Source: Candolleomyces eurysporus
Taxonomy: Eukaryota > Basidiomycota > Agaricomycetes > Agaricales > Psathyrellaceae
Assembly (NCBI GenBank): GCA_027579435.1
Contig: JANBPK010000704.1
Span: forward strand, 62,001 to 126,000
DNA length: 64,000 nucleotides
Reading direction: 5' to 3'
The notes under the pieces are model-generated. The model did no database searches and was not told the origin of the DNA. It saw only the letters and a list, made by a program, of their open reading frames with translations. How positions within the stretch are numbered: the first letter of the stretch is position 1; the number at the start of each line of letters is the position of its first letter. Position numbers and translations under genes: made by a program. Positions 61,901 through 64,000 of this stretch are shown here, piece by piece.

Positions 61901-63943
61901 ATGCCCGAAAGTGAACATTCCTCTCCTCCGACTACCTATTCGGACTCTGATGACGAAACCTCTCCAGAACAACCAGCCATCCCGCGATATATCGCAAACT
62001 TCTTCCTGGAAGAGACCCTCGGATCGGGCTACTCAGGTTCGCCCCGCCATTTCGTCCAGCCGAGTGCTGTTTCCTTACCGTCACACCTCACAAGGTTCAA
62101 TTTACCGTGCAAGGCATATCCACAACGGCCAAGTCGTTGCCCTAAAAGTCCAACGCGTCGATCACGAATGTCCTACGAACCGTTATGAACGATACCTCTA
62201 CCCCCTCCTCCAGGGAGGCAAGGGCATGCCGCGGCTGTACCACAGCGGAGTGCAGGGCAATTGGGACTACCTCGCGATCGATCTATTGGGCCCAAGTCTG
62301 GACAGTCTGCTCAGGAAAAGTGGGAAGGATCTCATGGATCTTGGGAGTGTGTGCTCAATAGCTATGCAGCTGGTCAGTGACACCCCCTCGTTGTTGTTTG
62401 CTTTTCGCTCACTTTTCATCTGGTAGATTGCTCGGCTGGAGACTATGCATACCCGTGCAGTGTTGCATCGGGACATTCAGCTCGGGAACTGTGTCATCGG
62501 GCTCCCTCCGAACGATAAATTGATCTATATGATTGATTTTGGGTTCTCGAAGCGGTACATCGACCCTCTTACCAACCGCCACATACCTGATAGTCGGGAG
62601 AAACGTGATTTTATTGGAAACTATTGGTTTAGGTGAGCAGTTGTTCATCATTGGCTGCCCTGAAATGTCGTTCTGAAGGCAACCGTAGCTCTGTGAACGT
62701 GCATTGTCGTGGACGAGGTACGAGCCTTCGGTTCTCCCCAGCGTGATCGTGGATTGACCATCCCCCCAGTGCCATCCCGTCGCGATGACCTCGAGGCAGC
62801 CGGACTGATGTTCATTCATCTACTGACACCCCGAGGGCTCACCTGGACGAGAAACGGCGTTCCAAAAACCTCATCGGCTCACGATCGGTTGATTGGAGAG
62901 AAGCAGACAGCGCGACCGGAAGACCTATGTCGTGGTATCCCCGTCGAGTTTGAAGACTTTTTGCGGTATACCCGGAAGCTCAGGTTCGAGCAATGTCCGG
63001 ACTACGCCAAGTGGATCCAAACTTTCAAGGATCTGGCCATCGAAAACGGGTACTCTGGGAAGGAAGATTTCATCTGGCCACCGAAACCACCAGTGGTAAG
63101 AACCGATTATCTCCCGGCTGGATATTAAAAACTCATTTCGCTTAGGCCAATGCTCCCAAGCCATTTAATACACCCCTTCGGGCGGCTCGTCCCGCTGTTC
63201 CACGCGAAGAGATGGAAGGTATCCTGAATGGGTTGACTAACCTGAACCTTGGAGCGCGACCCGTGTTGGGCGATCGTACCAACGTCGAGGAGGCCACCAA
63301 AAAGGCGAAAGATGCTCTGATCAAGTCGGCAGAAAAGGAGAAGAAGGCGGAGACAGAAGACAATGAGTCTGTACCGCCAATTGGAAAGTCAAAGGCCGTC
63401 CTGCTCGCCGATTTGTCGCATAAAACGTCTCGCGCTGTTGACAACGCGACACTCGCAAAATATGTTCAAGAGTTTGTGAAAATTTTGCAGATGAATAGCT
63501 CGAAGACGTTGACAAAGGAGGCTTCGCGATTCTTGGACGTGCTTTACAAGCAACTGGATGACCCTTCGGTATTCATTCAACCTCAAAAGTATGGAGATCT
63601 TGTTTTTCATTCAGTGTAAAATTTTTGACTGAGATTTGCGGGTGTAGACCAACGCGGACGCGGTCGTTTGGCGACGATGCATTGAACGAACGGGCCCCGG
63701 CGCACGCCAAGCTTGGGGTGGTTGCTCGACTCCGGTTCGAGGTGAAGAACGCTCGGACTAATAAAGCCCTGGCTGTCCTCGTTGCGGACTTTGCAAAGGT
63801 CACAAATAAATGCGTTGGAAGGTCGATCACAAAGGTCAGAAATCAACTTTGTTTCCGTGTTCCGAATTCCAACTCATCCGAGGTATTAGGACGGATTCAT
63901 CTTTTTGGAGGGTGTGGCCCAGCGACTGACGGCGTTGCACTGA
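61901..63943 (+). CDS. Divergent CK1-family protein kinase
   Basis: The kinase starts MPESEHSSPPTTYSDSDDET, with a Gly-rich loop FFLEETLGSGYSGSIYRARH formed across an intron. The VAIK-equivalent lysine is in NGQVVALKVQRVDHE, followed by helix C NRYERYLYPLLQGGKGMPRL. The catalytic loop reads VLHRDIQLGNCVIGLPPNDK: HRD and Asn are kept, but the Lys two residues after HRD is Gln. The DFG is intact (MIDFGFSKRYIDPLTNRHIP). Later CK1-like blocks are GRVPSRRDDLEAAGLMFIHL and IPVEFEDFLRYTRKLRFEQC. A 250-residue C-terminal extension contains TNLNLGARPVLGDRTNV, a helix-rich region and a final LEGVAQRLTAL with the stop at 63943. The gene is complete; the last intron ends near 63889. Introns are numerous. 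Whether the Gln reduces activity is unknown. Confidence 0.83.
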
Positions 63944-64000
63944 GGGAAGAAGATATAAATACTAGCATCTCGGACTTGTATATACACTTGCATCTGGACA

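Overview
The window is nuclear DNA of a filamentous fungus, most likely a mushroom-forming basidiomycete (Agaricomycetes). Genes are dense and carry many GT-AG introns of about 45-65 bp. Products are typical fungal ones: alternative oxidase, pyruvate decarboxylase, Rtt109, Pet127 and a Zn2Cys6 regulator. I found no rRNA, tRNA, CRISPR array, prophage or intact transposon. Twelve single N positions are present. Three of them fall inside coding exons beside homopolymers, and each breaks a reading frame that is restored if the N is ignored.

Layout. 1-8.2 kb: isocitrate lyase (runs off the left edge), ALG7, a SET-domain/TAD3 fusion, malic enzyme and mitochondrial ribosomal protein mL58. 8.6-10.3 kb: traces of an unrecognised multi-exon gene. 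11-21.6 kb: a disordered coiled-coil protein, RTT109, cullin-1, COQ5 and FCF2. 21.8-32.6 kb: a universal-stress-domain protein, PET127, ARL8, a small SCOC/Slo1-like coiled coil, RPN13, NSE2/MMS21 and uS12m. 32.7-38.3 kb: a large PH-domain protein and alternative oxidase. 38.3-41.4 kb has no gene I can support. 41.4-43.2 kb: a CENP-B/pogo-type DNA-binding protein with no transposase domain. 45.5-55.3 kb: a Zn2Cys6 regulator, TOM22, the NDUFA9 subunit of complex I, a UPF0390 protein and SAS10/UTP3. 55.4-63.9 kb: an M3 oligopeptidase, pyruvate decarboxylase and a divergent CK1-family kinase.

Functional themes. This is ordinary chromosome-arm gene order rather than a biosynthetic cluster. Mitochondrial functions are frequent (mL58, COQ5, PET127, uS12m, AOX, TOM22, NDUFA9). 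Carbon-metabolism genes (isocitrate lyase, malic enzyme, pyruvate decarboxylase) and AOX have TATA-like boxes, whereas many housekeeping genes sit in divergent pairs only 119-251 bp apart.

The most unusual observations are: (1) a gene joining a SET domain that seems to have lost its catalytic motifs to TAD3, itself the inactive half of the tRNA adenosine deaminase; (2) very short internal exons, namely 6 nt carrying a zinc-ligand cysteine in the Zn2Cys6 protein, 9 nt in ARL8 and 13 nt in malic enzyme; (3) a CK1-like kinase whose catalytic loop has Gln where Lys is expected; (4) an unrecognised spliced gene at 8.6-10.3 kb. All protein identities come from reading translations by eye; no database search was run.
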